Assembly: GCA_050916095.1 (NCBI GenBank)
Contig: CP050901.1
Span: 434,001 to 498,000 of the forward strand
Length of the DNA stretch: 64,000 nt
Reading direction: 5' to 3'
Source: JANPCX01 sp050916095
GTDB taxonomy: Bacteria > Pseudomonadota > Gammaproteobacteria > Burkholderiales > Burkholderiaceae_C
The translations under genes were made by a program, and so were the position numbers. This document shows, in pieces, positions 50,039 through 58,613 of the stretch (positions within the stretch are counted from its first letter, which is position 1; every line of letters starts with the position of its first letter). The notes beneath the pieces were generated by a model that did not search any database, was not told the origin of the DNA, and saw nothing but the letters and a program-made list of their open reading frames with translations.

Positions 50039-51001
50039 ATGCTCAATGTGTTTTCGCTGGCCAATGGCCGCTTGTTCCAAGAAGAAATTGAAAGCCTGGC
50101 CGAGTTGGCGCAGGCGCAGCCCGTTTGGGTGGACTTGGAGTCCCCGACTGCTGAAGAGAAAAGCTGGATCACTCAGCACTTCGAGCTGACCATTCCTGAA
50201 GACGCGGTGGATGACGACTTGGAGGAGTCGGCGCGTTTTTACGAGGAAGACAACGGCGAGCTGCACATCCGCTCCGACTTTTTGATCGATGACGATGTCA
50301 CGCCACGCAACGTTCGTGTGGCTTTCATCTTGCATCGCGGCGTGCTGTTCTCCGTACACGAAGAAGACTTGCCGGTTTTCCGTCTACTGCGTCTGCGCGC
50401 CAGGCGCATTCCGGCTTTGATTGAAGACGCAAAGGACGTGCTGCTGAAGTTGTATGACGCGGATGCCGAGTACAGCGCCGATGCGCTGGAAGGCATCTAC
50501 GACAGCCTGGAGCTGGTCAGCCGCCGTTTGCTCAAACAAGATGTGAACGACACCGCCGCTGGCGAAGCGCTGAATGCCATTGCCAGAGAAGAAGACTTGA
50601 ACGGCCGCATCCGCCGCAACGTGATGGACACCCGCCGCGCGGTGAGTTTCATGATGCGCAGTCGCATGCTGGGGGCCGAGCAGTTCGAAGAAGCGCGGCA
50701 AATTTTGCGCGACATTGACTCGCTCGATAGCCACACCACCTTCCTCTTCGACAAGATCAACTTCTTGATGAACGCCAGCGTGGGTTTCATCAATATCAAC
50801 CAGAACAAAATCATCAAGATTTTTTCTGTGGCCAGCGTCGCGCTTCTGCCGCCAACTTTGATCGCCAGTGTGTATGGCATGAACTTCGCCGCGATGCCCG
50901 AGCTGAACTGGAAGTACGGATATGCTTTTGCGGTCAGCTTGATGGTGGCTTCTGTCGCGGCACCTTTCATCTACTTTCGGCGCAAGGGGTGGTTGCGTTG
51001 A
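50039..51001 (+). CDS. corA: CorA-type magnesium/divalent-cation channel
   Basis: 320-residue inner-membrane channel: large cytosolic N-terminal funnel, long stalk helix (about 150-255), and two C-terminal transmembrane helices with the selectivity motif YGMNF between them. The C-terminus ends in the basic YFRRKGWLR. The ATG at 50039 has GGAG 6 bases upstream; the frame open to 49979 lacks similarity. Transports Mg2+, Co2+ or Ni2+. Confidence 0.94.
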   Translation: MLNVFSLANGRLFQEEIESLAELAQAQPVWVDLESPTAEEKSWITQHFELTIPEDAVDDDLEESARFYEEDNGELHIRSDFLIDDDVTPRNVRVAFILHRGVLFSVHEEDLPVFRLLRLRARRIPALIEDAKDVLLKLYDADAEYSADALEGIYDSLELVSRRLLKQDVNDTAAGEALNAIAREEDLNGRIRRNVMDTRRAVSFMMRSRMLGAEQFEEARQILRDIDSLDSHTTFLFDKINFLMNASVGFININQNKIIKIFSVASVALLPPTLIASVYGMNFAAMPELNWKYGYAFAVSLMVASVAAPFIYFRRKGWLR

Positions 51002-51268
51002 GGGTTGGTTTGCACAACCTGGACGCCGCGTTTCTACTGAAAATAACATGGAGTCGCGTCTTCGTCCGTTTTGTTTTGTGCGCAGCCGAGAACGACCGTC
51101 CGTTTTATTTCGGCCATGTTCTGCTGGGCTGCGGTACTGGCTCCGGACAAGCCAGTGATTACAAAGTGGTCAGCGCTCGATTTTGGTGCTGTCGATTTTC
51201 TTTACGTCCAGCAACTCGAAAGCTGGCTTCAACGTAAGAAGTCATTGCAAATCAATTGCTTACGATTC
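51002..51268. other. Intergenic region upstream of the PEP-CTERM gene
   Basis: No convincing gene. Short plus-strand frames here have no recognisable domain. The only clear signal in the 368-base gap is the sigma-54 promoter that follows. An upstream enhancer site for a sigma-54 activator would be expected in this stretch, but I could not pick one out with confidence. Confidence 0.35.
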
Positions 51269-51284
51269 TGGCACGCCACTTGCT
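51269..51284 (+). promoter_or_regulatory. Sigma-54 promoter of the PEP-CTERM gene
   Basis: TGGCAC at 51269-51274, five bases, then TTGCT at 51280-51284: an exact match to the TGGCAC-N5-TTGCW consensus. Transcription would start near 51295, about 75 bases before the ATG of the PEP-CTERM protein. PEP-CTERM genes are known in several betaproteobacteria to depend on RpoN and the PrsK/PrsR regulators. Confidence 0.75.
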
Positions 51285-51369
51285 TTATGCGTTCATGAGT
51301 GCGTATGTGCAGTGTCTGCATCTCAAACAGTCAAAGCTTAAATTTATCTGCCAATTTCAAGGAACAAAA

Positions 51370-52026
51370 ATGACAGTACGTAACGCGATTGCATCAGCCC
51401 TGTTGGGTTTGGGTTTGGTCGGTGCTGCGGTTGCAGTGCCTGTGGTGACCGTCGGTGGCACAGTCGTGCCCGGCCAAGGTCAAACCTCCAGCCAGGCCGG
51501 CGTGACAGTGTTGGACTTCAACACAGATGTTTTGCCCTCAGGTGTGACTTTCTCCGCTTCAGCCAGCAACCTGGTCACAGGTAGCTTGGCGAACGTTTAC
51601 GCCGCTCCTCCAGGAGATACATCGCGCTACCTGACCGTGAGTCCCACTTCTGGCTCACCAGTCACCATTACCTTGTCCACTGCGGCCAACTACATTGGTT
51701 TTTACGCTGGTAGTTTGGACGATTACAACCTGATTCAGTTCTTCAGTGGCGGCAACTTGGTGTCCTCTTACACCGGTACTCAGTTGGCCAATTTCGCGGG
51801 TGTACCTGCTGTCGGCGATCAATCCATTGGTCGATACTTCAACGTGTTTGAGTCGGGCAACACCTTCACGACCGTTGTACTCACCTCTTCCCAGAATGCA
51901 TTCGAGCTGGACAACTTCGCCATTGGCGTTGCTTCTACTTCGACGGAAATCCCGCTGCCTGGAACCTTGTCTTTGTTCGGTTTGGGGCTGATTGCCGCTT
52001 CTGTGTGCCGCAAATCGAAGAAGTAA
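51370..52026 (+). CDS. PEP-CTERM sorting-domain exported protein
   Basis: 218 residues. Signal peptide (about 1-22, LLGLGLVGAAVA), a Ser/Thr/Gly-rich beta-type mature region (LDFNTDVLPSGVTFSAS...), and a C-terminal sorting tail: PLPG, a hydrophobic stretch TLSLFGLGLIAASV and a basic CRKSKK end. This matches PEP-CTERM proteins, which are processed by exosortase and go to the cell surface or exopolysaccharide matrix. The start at 51370 has AAGGAA just upstream. Regulated by an evident sigma-54 promoter and closed by a strong terminator. No exosortase is in the window. Confidence 0.88.
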   Translation: MTVRNAIASALLGLGLVGAAVAVPVVTVGGTVVPGQGQTSSQAGVTVLDFNTDVLPSGVTFSASASNLVTGSLANVYAAPPGDTSRYLTVSPTSGSPVTITLSTAANYIGFYAGSLDDYNLIQFFSGGNLVSSYTGTQLANFAGVPAVGDQSIGRYFNVFESGNTFTTVVLTSSQNAFELDNFAIGVASTSTEIPLPGTLSLFGLGLIAASVCRKSKK

Positions 52027-52049
52027 TTCGATTCGTTTTCTTCTGAGAC

Positions 52050-52082
52050 AAAAAGAGGCTTGAAGATTTCAAGCCTCTTTTT
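52050..52082 (+). terminator. Intrinsic terminator after the PEP-CTERM gene
   Basis: Fifteen-base perfect stem (left arm 52050-52064, right arm 52068-52082, core GAGGCTTGAA and TTCAAGCCTC) with the three-base loop GAT and a run of T. A group II intron remnant begins 6 bases after it. Confidence 0.93.
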
Positions 52083-52087
52083 TTATG

Positions 52088-52543
52088 GTGCGGCCGGTAG
52101 GGCGCACCTACTTGGAGGTGAAAGTCCTCTACTCGCCCGGCAAGTGGAAGCCAAGTGGTGGAGAAACTGCGGCCCTACATTGGAGTGGAAGGCCTACTGT
52201 AGGCTTGCACAAACGCCGCGTGTCTGGCTGGACCTGGACGAATGTCTGCGTCACCGCCTGCGGGCCATACAGCTCAAGCAGTGGAACAAGCCCAAGGTCA
52301 TCTACCGGGAATCCGCGGCACTGTGAGCGAAACAGAATGAGACAAAGCCGGTGGCAGGCAACAGTCGCAGCGGGTGGCGTAACGGTGACGGATTGCGCAA
52401 GACGGTGTTGACCATTGCGCACTTCGACGGGTTGGGAGTACCCACACTGTCATGAAGTTAAACCCGCGAACCGCCAGGTGCGGACCCGCATGCCAGGTGG
52501 TGTGGCAGGAGCACCTCCGACAATGGAGGCCGCTATGCCGATT
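52088..52543 (+). mobile_element. Degenerate group II intron remnant
   Basis: Starts with GTGCG, a usual group II 5' end, followed by the domain I hallmark GAGGTGAAAGTCCTC (52115-52129). The intron-encoded protein survives only as two C-terminal scraps in different frames: a maturase segment with LRHRLRAIQLKQWNK (about 52230-52280) and the closing TIAHFDGLGVPTLS before a TGA at 52452. Past that stop, 52468-52543 resembles the domain V/VI region, with a 3' end CCGATT. Reverse-transcriptase domains and most of the ribozyme are missing, so it is immobile. It lies just behind a Rho-independent terminator, the site class favoured by group IIC introns, though the class was not determined. Confidence 0.78.
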
Positions 52544-52577
52544 CGCTGAGAGATTGGCGCATCTCAATCAGTCAAGA

Positions 52578-53583
52578 TCAACTGGATAAATTCTGAAAGT
52601 GCTGAGCCAGTGCCGTAGCGCTGAGCCAAGCTCGCTCCAAACCCAAAGGGCCTTTGCCCCCATGCCAGGCATCTCCGCAGGCAGCCAGTTGAAGTTCCTC
52701 GTCCCAGCCAAAAGGCTCGGACCGTGCCGTCGGTACTTGAGCGTACCGCCAGCGGTGTGCGGCGCTCCAAGAAGGTCTGGCCAGGCGCAAGCCAGCAGTT
52801 TTCGCAAGGGCATCCAACAAACGCCGCGTCACTGCGTCGGTGGTTGTGTCCAGATTGTTGGCAGACCAGTCGGCACCGGCGTGCAATACCCAGCGTGTGC
52901 TGCCATCGTTTGTAGTAGCCGCACCACGGCCCCGGTAGGTGATCCTGGCAAATTGCCAAACCAAGCGCCGCCAATGGGTCGTCATCGCGTATCAGGGTGG
53001 GTTTGATCGGCAATGGATTCGGCCAACGCGCCATGACGGTCCAGCACGGGTCGCTGCGTGTCAAGCGCATGGCTTGGGTCAGAGCGTCCGACGGGGCGAG
53101 TAGTGGCGAAGCCTGCTCCGCAGGGGTTGCGACCACCACCATGTTGAATAAGCGTGGCGGTGCGGCGCGTAAATCGGGGCCGTCGAGTGCTCTCAGCTGC
53201 CAGCCGCTGGGTTGTCGTTCTATGGCTGCGATATGGGTGGAGGTATTCACTGCCAATCCTTCGGCCGCATGACGCATCCATGCGTTCATGAAGGGTTGGC
53301 CGACCCACGCCGTGCCCTCGTTTAGGCTTGCGACGACGCCCGCGTTTTGCCACCGCTGGAGTTGTTCTGTGAACTGCGGCGTGTATGCCTGGATGAAGGG
53401 CGCACCATGGTCAAACCAGCCAGCTGAGTTACGCCGTGTCGCGCAGCGCCCGCCGGGGCCTTTGCTTTTGTCGAATACCACTACCTCATGGCCCTGGGTT
53501 TGCAGGTGAGCAGCGACTGTCAGTCCAGCAAGCCCTGCCCCAATGACAGCCACCGAGCAGCCTGCCTTGGCAGCATCTGTCAT
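52578..53583 (-). pseudogene. FAD-dependent oxidoreductase, frameshifted
   Basis: From the ATG at 53583 (ATGA overlap with the upstream NTF2-like gene) the first ~195 residues are a clear FAD/NAD(P)-binding amine-oxidase-like N-terminus: VAVIGAGLAGLTVA, VVFDKSKGPGGRCATRR and WFDHGAPFI. The typical C-terminal half (WVLHAGADWS, AHRWRYAQVP and CGDAWHGGKGPLGLERAWLS) lies in another frame, ending at 52578. The shift must be near 52950-53000. The unshifted frame runs on to 52564 but loses all family similarity. So the gene is inactive, or the sequence has a one-base error. Last gene of the ten-gene operon. Confidence 0.78.
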
Positions 53584-54020
53584 GAGTTGGCCTTTCTCTT
53601 GACCCAACGCATCAGACCACCCAGCAGGGGCAACTTCTCATACAGCTCTTCAGCGGCATCCCAGTAGTCACGGTGCCAAGTGACTAGCCCTTGGGCATCG
53701 AATTTCATATGTGTTGCACCACGGATGGTTTGGAGTGTGTCGCGGCTGCGTTGAAAGCGAAACAAGAAGTCCCAGGTTAAAAAACACTCCTGACCCTGAA
53801 CCAAGGCGTGGTTCACCACAAAACGTGGTTCGTGCAGCGTGCTGAACATGTGCTGGAACACGCGCTGCACGGCTTTTAATCCTTGCACGTCGTTGAACGG
53901 ATCTTTGAATTTGATCTGCGCGTGGTAGATGCGGTCCAGGTGTTTCAAGTCAGACGGGCTGAGGGTTTCAAATTGCATGATGATGCGTGCCACGCGCACA
54001 TCGCTGCACTCTACGGTCAT
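53580..54020 (-). CDS. SnoaL/NTF2-like protein
   Basis: 146 residues with an NTF2-like cone fold pattern: an N-terminal helix (LKHLDRIYHAQIKFKDPFN), a beta-rich body (VVNHALVQGQECFLTWDFLF) and KFDAQGLVTWHRDYWDAAEELYEKLPLLG near the end. Such proteins bind or turn over small hydrophobic ligands. CAGGAG lies 8 bases before the ATG. In the clusters known from other proteobacteria this family travels with Cfa-type methyltransferases and DUF1365. Exact role unknown. Confidence 0.85.
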   Translation of the reverse strand: MTVECSDVRVARIIMQFETLSPSDLKHLDRIYHAQIKFKDPFNDVQGLKAVQRVFQHMFSTLHEPRFVVNHALVQGQECFLTWDFLFRFQRSRDTLQTIRGATHMKFDAQGLVTWHRDYWDAAEELYEKLPLLGGLMRWVKRKANS

Positions 54021-54060
54021 GGTGTTGCTCCTGTGAAATTTCGGGCGTGATGCTTCTCGA

Positions 54061-54834
54061 TCACAGCCCCGTGAACCTGCGCACCACCGCGAAATACAGG
54101 GCGTAGGGCAGGTGACGCAAGGCTTTCATCCACAGGGTGAACCGTTTGGGAAAGTGAATTTCAAACTGCCCTGTGGCCCAGCCCTTCAATATCGCCTGCG
54201 CGGCTTCTTGGGCGCTGATCAGGGCAGGCATTTTGAACTTGTTTTGCGCTGTCAATGGCGTCTCCACAAAACCCGGGTTGACCAGCGATATGCCAACGCC
54301 CATTGGATGCATGTCCAGGTACAGGGTTTCTGCCAAATTGATGAGCGCGGCCTTCGTCGGTCCGTAGGCCAGTCCTTGTGGCAGGCCGCGAAAGCCCGCC
54401 ACGCTGCTGACCAAACTCAAATGGCCACGGCGCTGCTGCGTGAAGATGGGCAAGGCGACATCCAACAAATGCAAGGCACCCACCACGTTGATGTTTTGGT
54501 GCTTGAGCATCTCGTCCAGGTCAAACGCATCGCCTCGCATGGCTTTGTAATGGCCCGCGCAGTACATCGCCAAGTCCAAGTGGCCATAGAGCGCGAGGAT
54601 GCGCTGCATCGCCCCTTGCATGGAGGCACGGTCCGTGGCGTCCAGGGGCAAACCGACGCTGCCAGGGAAACGTCGCTCGAACTCCGCCAGGCTGGTGGCA
54701 TTGCGTGCTGACACGATGACCTGCGCACCCAAGGCATGCAACTGTTCCGCCAGCGCACGGCCAATGCCGGTCGAGGCACCCACCAGCCACACCACCTGGC
54801 CGCGCCAGTTTTTGAGTACAGGGTTCAGCGCCAT
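54061..54834 (-). CDS. Short-chain dehydrogenase/reductase
   Basis: 257 residues with the Rossmann start VWLVGASTGIGRALAEQL, the NINVVGALHLLDVALP segment, catalytic Ser in SLVSSVAGFRG and YGPTK as the Tyr-x-x-x-Lys pair. Uses NAD(P)H on an unknown carbonyl or alcohol. The C-terminal MKALRHLPYALYFAVVRRFTGL is hydrophobic and basic, suggesting membrane contact, fitting a lipid substrate. Three bases after the DUF3833 gene. Confidence 0.92.
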   Translation of the reverse strand: MALNPVLKNWRGQVVWLVGASTGIGRALAEQLHALGAQVIVSARNATSLAEFERRFPGSVGLPLDATDRASMQGAMQRILALYGHLDLAMYCAGHYKAMRGDAFDLDEMLKHQNINVVGALHLLDVALPIFTQQRRGHLSLVSSVAGFRGLPQGLAYGPTKAALINLAETLYLDMHPMGVGISLVNPGFVETPLTAQNKFKMPALISAQEAAQAILKGWATGQFEIHFPKRFTLWMKALRHLPYALYFAVVRRFTGL

Positions 54835-54837
54835 GGT

Positions 54838-55410
54838 TTATTTTTTGTAGAAGGCGAGGGTGACTTCACCCAAGCGAAAGCCAAACTTGCTCATCACCGC
54901 CTTGTTCAGCATGACGCGCTCGTCCATCAGATACATCCAGTCATCGAACTGCACTTCATAGACCGTTCCATCTACTGGGAGATTCAGGGTGTATTTCCAC
55001 TGGAAAGCATTGCCCGCCACTTGGCCAAACGCTTGGCCTTTCACATCGTCTGCTGTGCCGGTGTAGCGGCCGTCCGGCAGTCGAGTCAGGCGCCAAATGC
55101 GGCGCTCTTTTTTTCCGTCGCTGTAGGTGAAGTCTTCATCCAACACGCCTTGGTCACCTTGCCAGCTGCACTTCATCAGCACGGTGAAGCGCCGCACGAC
55201 TTTGCCTGAACGGTCGGTGAACAAACCGTGCGCGACCAACTCGCCGTTGAAGTACTCGCGCAGATCGAGCAGCGGTTGTTCCGCGGCGTAGTCGCTCGGT
55301 TTGGGGTCGGACGCGCAGCCGCCAAGCCAACCCGCAGTGGCTACCACGGCCAGCGTTGGCAGTGCGGTGGTGCGCAGCCAGTGGCGGCGGGAAAGAGGTT
55401 GTTGTGACAT
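54838..55410 (-). CDS. DUF3833 lipoprotein
   Basis: 190 residues with a signal peptide and lipobox LGGC (Cys at about 32), an N-terminal RRHW twin-arginine-like start, and a lipocalin-like beta-rich body (LREYFNGELVAHGLFTDRSG, DDWMYLMDERVMLNKAVMSKFGFRLGEVTLAFYKK) matching DUF3833. Probably carries or senses a lipid at the envelope. Function not known experimentally to me. Confidence 0.88.
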   Translation of the reverse strand: MSQQPLSRRHWLRTTALPTLAVVATAGWLGGCASDPKPSDYAAEQPLLDLREYFNGELVAHGLFTDRSGKVVRRFTVLMKCSWQGDQGVLDEDFTYSDGKKERRIWRLTRLPDGRYTGTADDVKGQAFGQVAGNAFQWKYTLNLPVDGTVYEVQFDDWMYLMDERVMLNKAVMSKFGFRLGEVTLAFYKK

Positions 55411-55414
55411 CCGA

Positions 55415-56731
55415 TTACTCCGGTGTTCGGGGTTTGATCCAGTAGCGCCACAAGAGGCTGGCGGCCACTAGCTTCAAGGCGCACGGCAAAAGACAGTAAG
55501 CCCAGGTCAATGCTGCAAGGGCTTGTTCCGACTGGTTGCCGGGCGTGTAGCCCCACCACTGCAACAGCGGCAGCGCCAGGCCGGCAGCCAGGGCCAAATT
55601 GAGTTTGGTGGCAAAGTTCCACCAACCAAAGTAAGCGCCTTCGGCCCGACCGCCGTGGCCTGCGCGCTGGATCACGCCAGCTAAGAGGGCGCTGGGCAAG
55701 GTCAAATCGGCTCCTAAGGCCAGGCCACTGAGCATGCAAACGGCAGTGAAGCCCACGACATCGCCCGCCCCGAGGGCAGTGGCCCACACGAAAACGGCCA
55801 CGGACAGCCCCATGCCCAGCAACCAGCTGCGCGACAAGCCCAGTTTCTTCACCGCATGTACCCACAGCGGGACGGAAATGCCTGCCGCTGCAAAGTAGCT
55901 CGCCAGGAACAAGGCCTCGTGCTGCGGCGACTGCAGTCTGTCGGCGATGAAAAAAAGCACCAAGGTGGCGGGTATGGCACTGGCAGTGCCATTGACCAGG
56001 TACACCGCCAGCAAACGCCGAAATGCGGTCGTCTGAAAGGGCAGACTCATGGGCACCGAGTGGACTGCACTACCTGATGAAGCGGGTGGGCGCGGGGAAA
56101 ACCACAGCAGGCTCAGCCCCAAGACCAGGCTCAGTGCGAACACAGCTGCCGTGATCGCCATGCCCGCTTGAGCACTGAGAACGCTGGCCAGCAGCACGCC
56201 AGCAAGCGCCAATCCCTCGCGCCAGCCCACGATGCTGGCCCGCTGCGCACCGTCACCACCGAGCCGCGCCCCCCAACTTTGGTGAACCACGGTGACCACA
56301 CTGAAACTCAAATAGGTCAGCACCAAACAAGCAGCGCACCATAACAACACGGTGTTGGTATCCACACGTGCAAATTGCAGGGGGAAAAAAAGCAGGAAAA
56401 ATGCCAACGCGAGCAAAACAGCGGCTCCGGCGGCACAGCGCCATGCATGCGATGCAGACCGTCCCAATACACGGTCTGCCCATCGACCAATGAAGGGGTC
56501 GGCTACCGCGTCGAGCAGCCGTGTGAGCAGCAGGACTGCGCCCAAAGAGGCCAAGCCCACACCAAACTCGCGTGCGTAATAAGGCGGGAGCACCACGTAC
56601 AGGGGCAGCGCCACAAACGCCAGCGGCATACCCAAGCCACCATAGGCCAAGCCTTGCCGCCAACCGCCTTGCCACAAGCGGGTATTGTGAGTTTCAGCTT
56701 GTGTTGAAACTGGGTTCAACGCGGCGGTCAT
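55415..56731 (-). CDS. MFS/GPH-type membrane transporter
   Basis: 438 residues with about twelve hydrophobic segments. N-terminal YGGLGMPLAFVALPLYVVLPPYYA and the loop DAVADPFIGRWADR match the glycoside-pentoside-hexuronide branch of the major facilitator superfamily. In this operon it could export or flip a lipid-related compound; the substrate is unknown. The start overlaps the stop of the chalcone-isomerase-like gene by four bases. Confidence 0.9.
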   Translation of the reverse strand: MTAALNPVSTQAETHNTRLWQGGWRQGLAYGGLGMPLAFVALPLYVVLPPYYAREFGVGLASLGAVLLLTRLLDAVADPFIGRWADRVLGRSASHAWRCAAGAAVLLALAFFLLFFPLQFARVDTNTVLLWCAACLVLTYLSFSVVTVVHQSWGARLGGDGAQRASIVGWREGLALAGVLLASVLSAQAGMAITAAVFALSLVLGLSLLWFSPRPPASSGSAVHSVPMSLPFQTTAFRRLLAVYLVNGTASAIPATLVLFFIADRLQSPQHEALFLASYFAAAGISVPLWVHAVKKLGLSRSWLLGMGLSVAVFVWATALGAGDVVGFTAVCMLSGLALGADLTLPSALLAGVIQRAGHGGRAEGAYFGWWNFATKLNLALAAGLALPLLQWWGYTPGNQSEQALAALTWAYCLLPCALKLVAASLLWRYWIKPRTPE

Positions 56732-57321
56732 GGCCGCCCCAGGTGGGGCTTGAGCAAAGCCAATCGCAGCTTGGGTTCACTGGTACGGGGAGACAACCAA
56801 ATGGAGAAAAAGGCGCGCGTGAAGTCGGCATCGCGCACTTCGCCGCGCAGCTTTCCGTTGAAATAAAAACGGGTGGACTCACCGGGAAACTGCAGACCTG
56901 TGATGCGATCGCCAGCGGCTACGTCAGGGAATACTCTTTTCATCTCGGCCAACCACAGTTCCGCTTGCGGTGGGGACACTTCGATGTGTTTGCGCATCTC
57001 CACCAAGGAGCGCTCGGCAATCAAATCGCCCTTGATTTTTCTGGCGTACTCCAACTCCAGTGCCAAAGCTTGTTGTTCAAAGCTTTCGGGGTTGAAGTCG
57101 TTCTGTACCCAGAGCCTCGCGTCGTACACATGCAGACGAAGAAAAGTCAGCTTTCCACTGCCGCGGTAGTAGGCGTCGGGCAGGGCCGCTGCCACCTCTG
57201 CGGGTGGTTTTCTCGCAGTCGTGGAAGACGTGGCCCAGGACCATGACGTTGCTGCTGACAGACCGAGGGCGAGCCCGCCTTGGAGCCAATCCCGGCGTTT
57301 GATGGATGTTGGCAACTTCAT
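56728..57321 (-). CDS. Chalcone-isomerase-like periplasmic protein
   Basis: 197 residues. N-terminal signal with twin-arginine-like RRDWLQGGLALGLSAATSWSWA, then GSGKLTFLRLHVYDARLWVQ and RKIKGDLIAERSLVEMRKH, the pattern of bacterial chalcone-isomerase-fold proteins. Plant relatives bind fatty acids, so a fatty-acid-binding role is plausible here. Nine bases after the Cfa gene. Confidence 0.85.
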   Translation of the reverse strand: MKLPTSIKRRDWLQGGLALGLSAATSWSWATSSTTARKPPAEVAAALPDAYYRGSGKLTFLRLHVYDARLWVQNDFNPESFEQQALALELEYARKIKGDLIAERSLVEMRKHIEVSPPQAELWLAEMKRVFPDVAAGDRITGLQFPGESTRFYFNGKLRGEVRDADFTRAFFSIWLSPRTSEPKLRLALLKPHLGRP

Positions 57322-57330
57322 GGGTTCACC

Positions 57331-58569
57331 TCAATCTCGCTGCAACGTGAACTGCATGACCGAGGTGTTGCCGCAAGCGAAAGCGGCTTCGCAGTAGGCC
57401 AGGTAGAACTCCCAGATGCGCATGAAACGGGTGTCGAATCCGAGCTGGCGCACCGTGGGGTCTTGCCTCAGAAAAACCTCTCGCCAGCGCTTGAGTGTCT
57501 CTGCGTAGTCCAAACCAAAGTCAAGTTCGTTTACCACGCGCAATCCTGCTTGGCCTGCTGCCTTGCGGAACTCTGTTGGACTGGGCAACAAGCCGCCGGG
57601 GAAGATGTATTGCTGGATGAAGTCTGTGGATTTCACGTAACGCGCGAACAAATCGTCGCGGATGGTGATGCTTTGAATACAGGCTTTGCCACCAGGTTTG
57701 AGTTGGCGATGAACGGTTTGGAAATAGCCCGCCCAATACTCTCGGCCCACGGCTTCAAACATCTCGATGGACACCAGAGCGTCGAAAGGTCCGTCGTCGA
57801 TATCGCGGTAGTCTTGAAAACGCAAGGTGCCGGGCAGCTTGGCACGCTTTAATCGCTCTTGCCCCCATGACAGCTGTTCACTGGACAGCGTCACACCGGT
57901 GACTTCGGCCTTGAACTCCCGAGCTGCGCACTCCGCCAACGCACCCCAGCCACAACCAATTTCCAGAACCCTGTCGCCAGGACGCACGTCGGCCTCTTGC
58001 AGTGAGCGGCGCACTTTGGCCCACTGCGCGTCGATCAACGGTTTGCTGGTATCACCCTCGAACCAAGCGCTGCTGTAGTTCATACTGGGATCGAGCCACA
58101 GCCGATAAAACTGATTTCCCAAGTCGTAATGCGCGTGGATGTTTTTCTTGCTACCCCTGCGCGAGTTGCGGTGCAGCAGGTGTTTGGCGCGGTAAAACAA
58201 GGCACCCCACCAGGAGCCAAACACCAAGTTATCAATTTCCTCGCGGTTGGCCAGGAAGAGTTTGAGCAAACGAGTCAGGTCTGGGGTCGTCCAATCGCCT
58301 GCGATGAAACTTTCTGCCAAACCAATGTCGCCAGACTTCAACACGGCGGGACAGACATTCCAGTTGTGCAGCCGCAGGGCCGCGTGCAACTCATGGCTGG
58401 TGCCACTGCTGGCGTCCATGTGCGATCCGAACCGCACATGACTTCCATCGGGAAGTTGCAAATCCAGCACGCCATGGCGAAGCTTTTTGAGCAACCGGAA
58501 TACCGCCTCTGCCGCAGCGGGCGCATTGGACGGCAGGGTGGTGACCGGTGTGAAGGTGGCTGAATTCAT
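57331..58569 (-). CDS. Cyclopropane-fatty-acyl-phospholipid synthase-type methyltransferase
   Basis: 412 residues, full length for Cfa proteins, with the SAM loop VLEIGCGWGALAE at about 190, the preceding YDLGNQFYRLWLDPSMNYSSAWF signature, SIEMFEAVGREYW and QYIFPGGLLPS. Transfers a methyl(ene) group from SAM to unsaturated acyl chains in membrane phospholipids. Relatives in such clusters may instead make methylated or furan fatty acids, so I do not assign the symbol cfa. Next to DUF1365 and an FAD oxidoreductase, its usual partners. Confidence 0.93.
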   Translation of the reverse strand: MNSATFTPVTTLPSNAPAAAEAVFRLLKKLRHGVLDLQLPDGSHVRFGSHMDASSGTSHELHAALRLHNWNVCPAVLKSGDIGLAESFIAGDWTTPDLTRLLKLFLANREEIDNLVFGSWWGALFYRAKHLLHRNSRRGSKKNIHAHYDLGNQFYRLWLDPSMNYSSAWFEGDTSKPLIDAQWAKVRRSLQEADVRPGDRVLEIGCGWGALAECAAREFKAEVTGVTLSSEQLSWGQERLKRAKLPGTLRFQDYRDIDDGPFDALVSIEMFEAVGREYWAGYFQTVHRQLKPGGKACIQSITIRDDLFARYVKSTDFIQQYIFPGGLLPSPTEFRKAAGQAGLRVVNELDFGLDYAETLKRWREVFLRQDPTVRQLGFDTRFMRIWEFYLAYCEAAFACGNTSVMQFTLQRD

Positions 58570-58613
58570 GGCGTCAGTCGATTGGAGGTGCCGACAATGG
58601 CGTGCGGAGATTG

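Noticed and set aside
52060..52326. 88-codon plus-strand frame after the PEP-CTERM gene
   Set aside because: It starts inside the terminator and only its end matches a group II maturase, so it is part of the intron relic rather than a gene.
52564..52950. C-terminal part of the uninterrupted 347-codon FAD frame
   Set aside because: Beyond about 52950 this frame loses family similarity while the frame ending at 52578 regains it, so the long frame is read-through after a frameshift.
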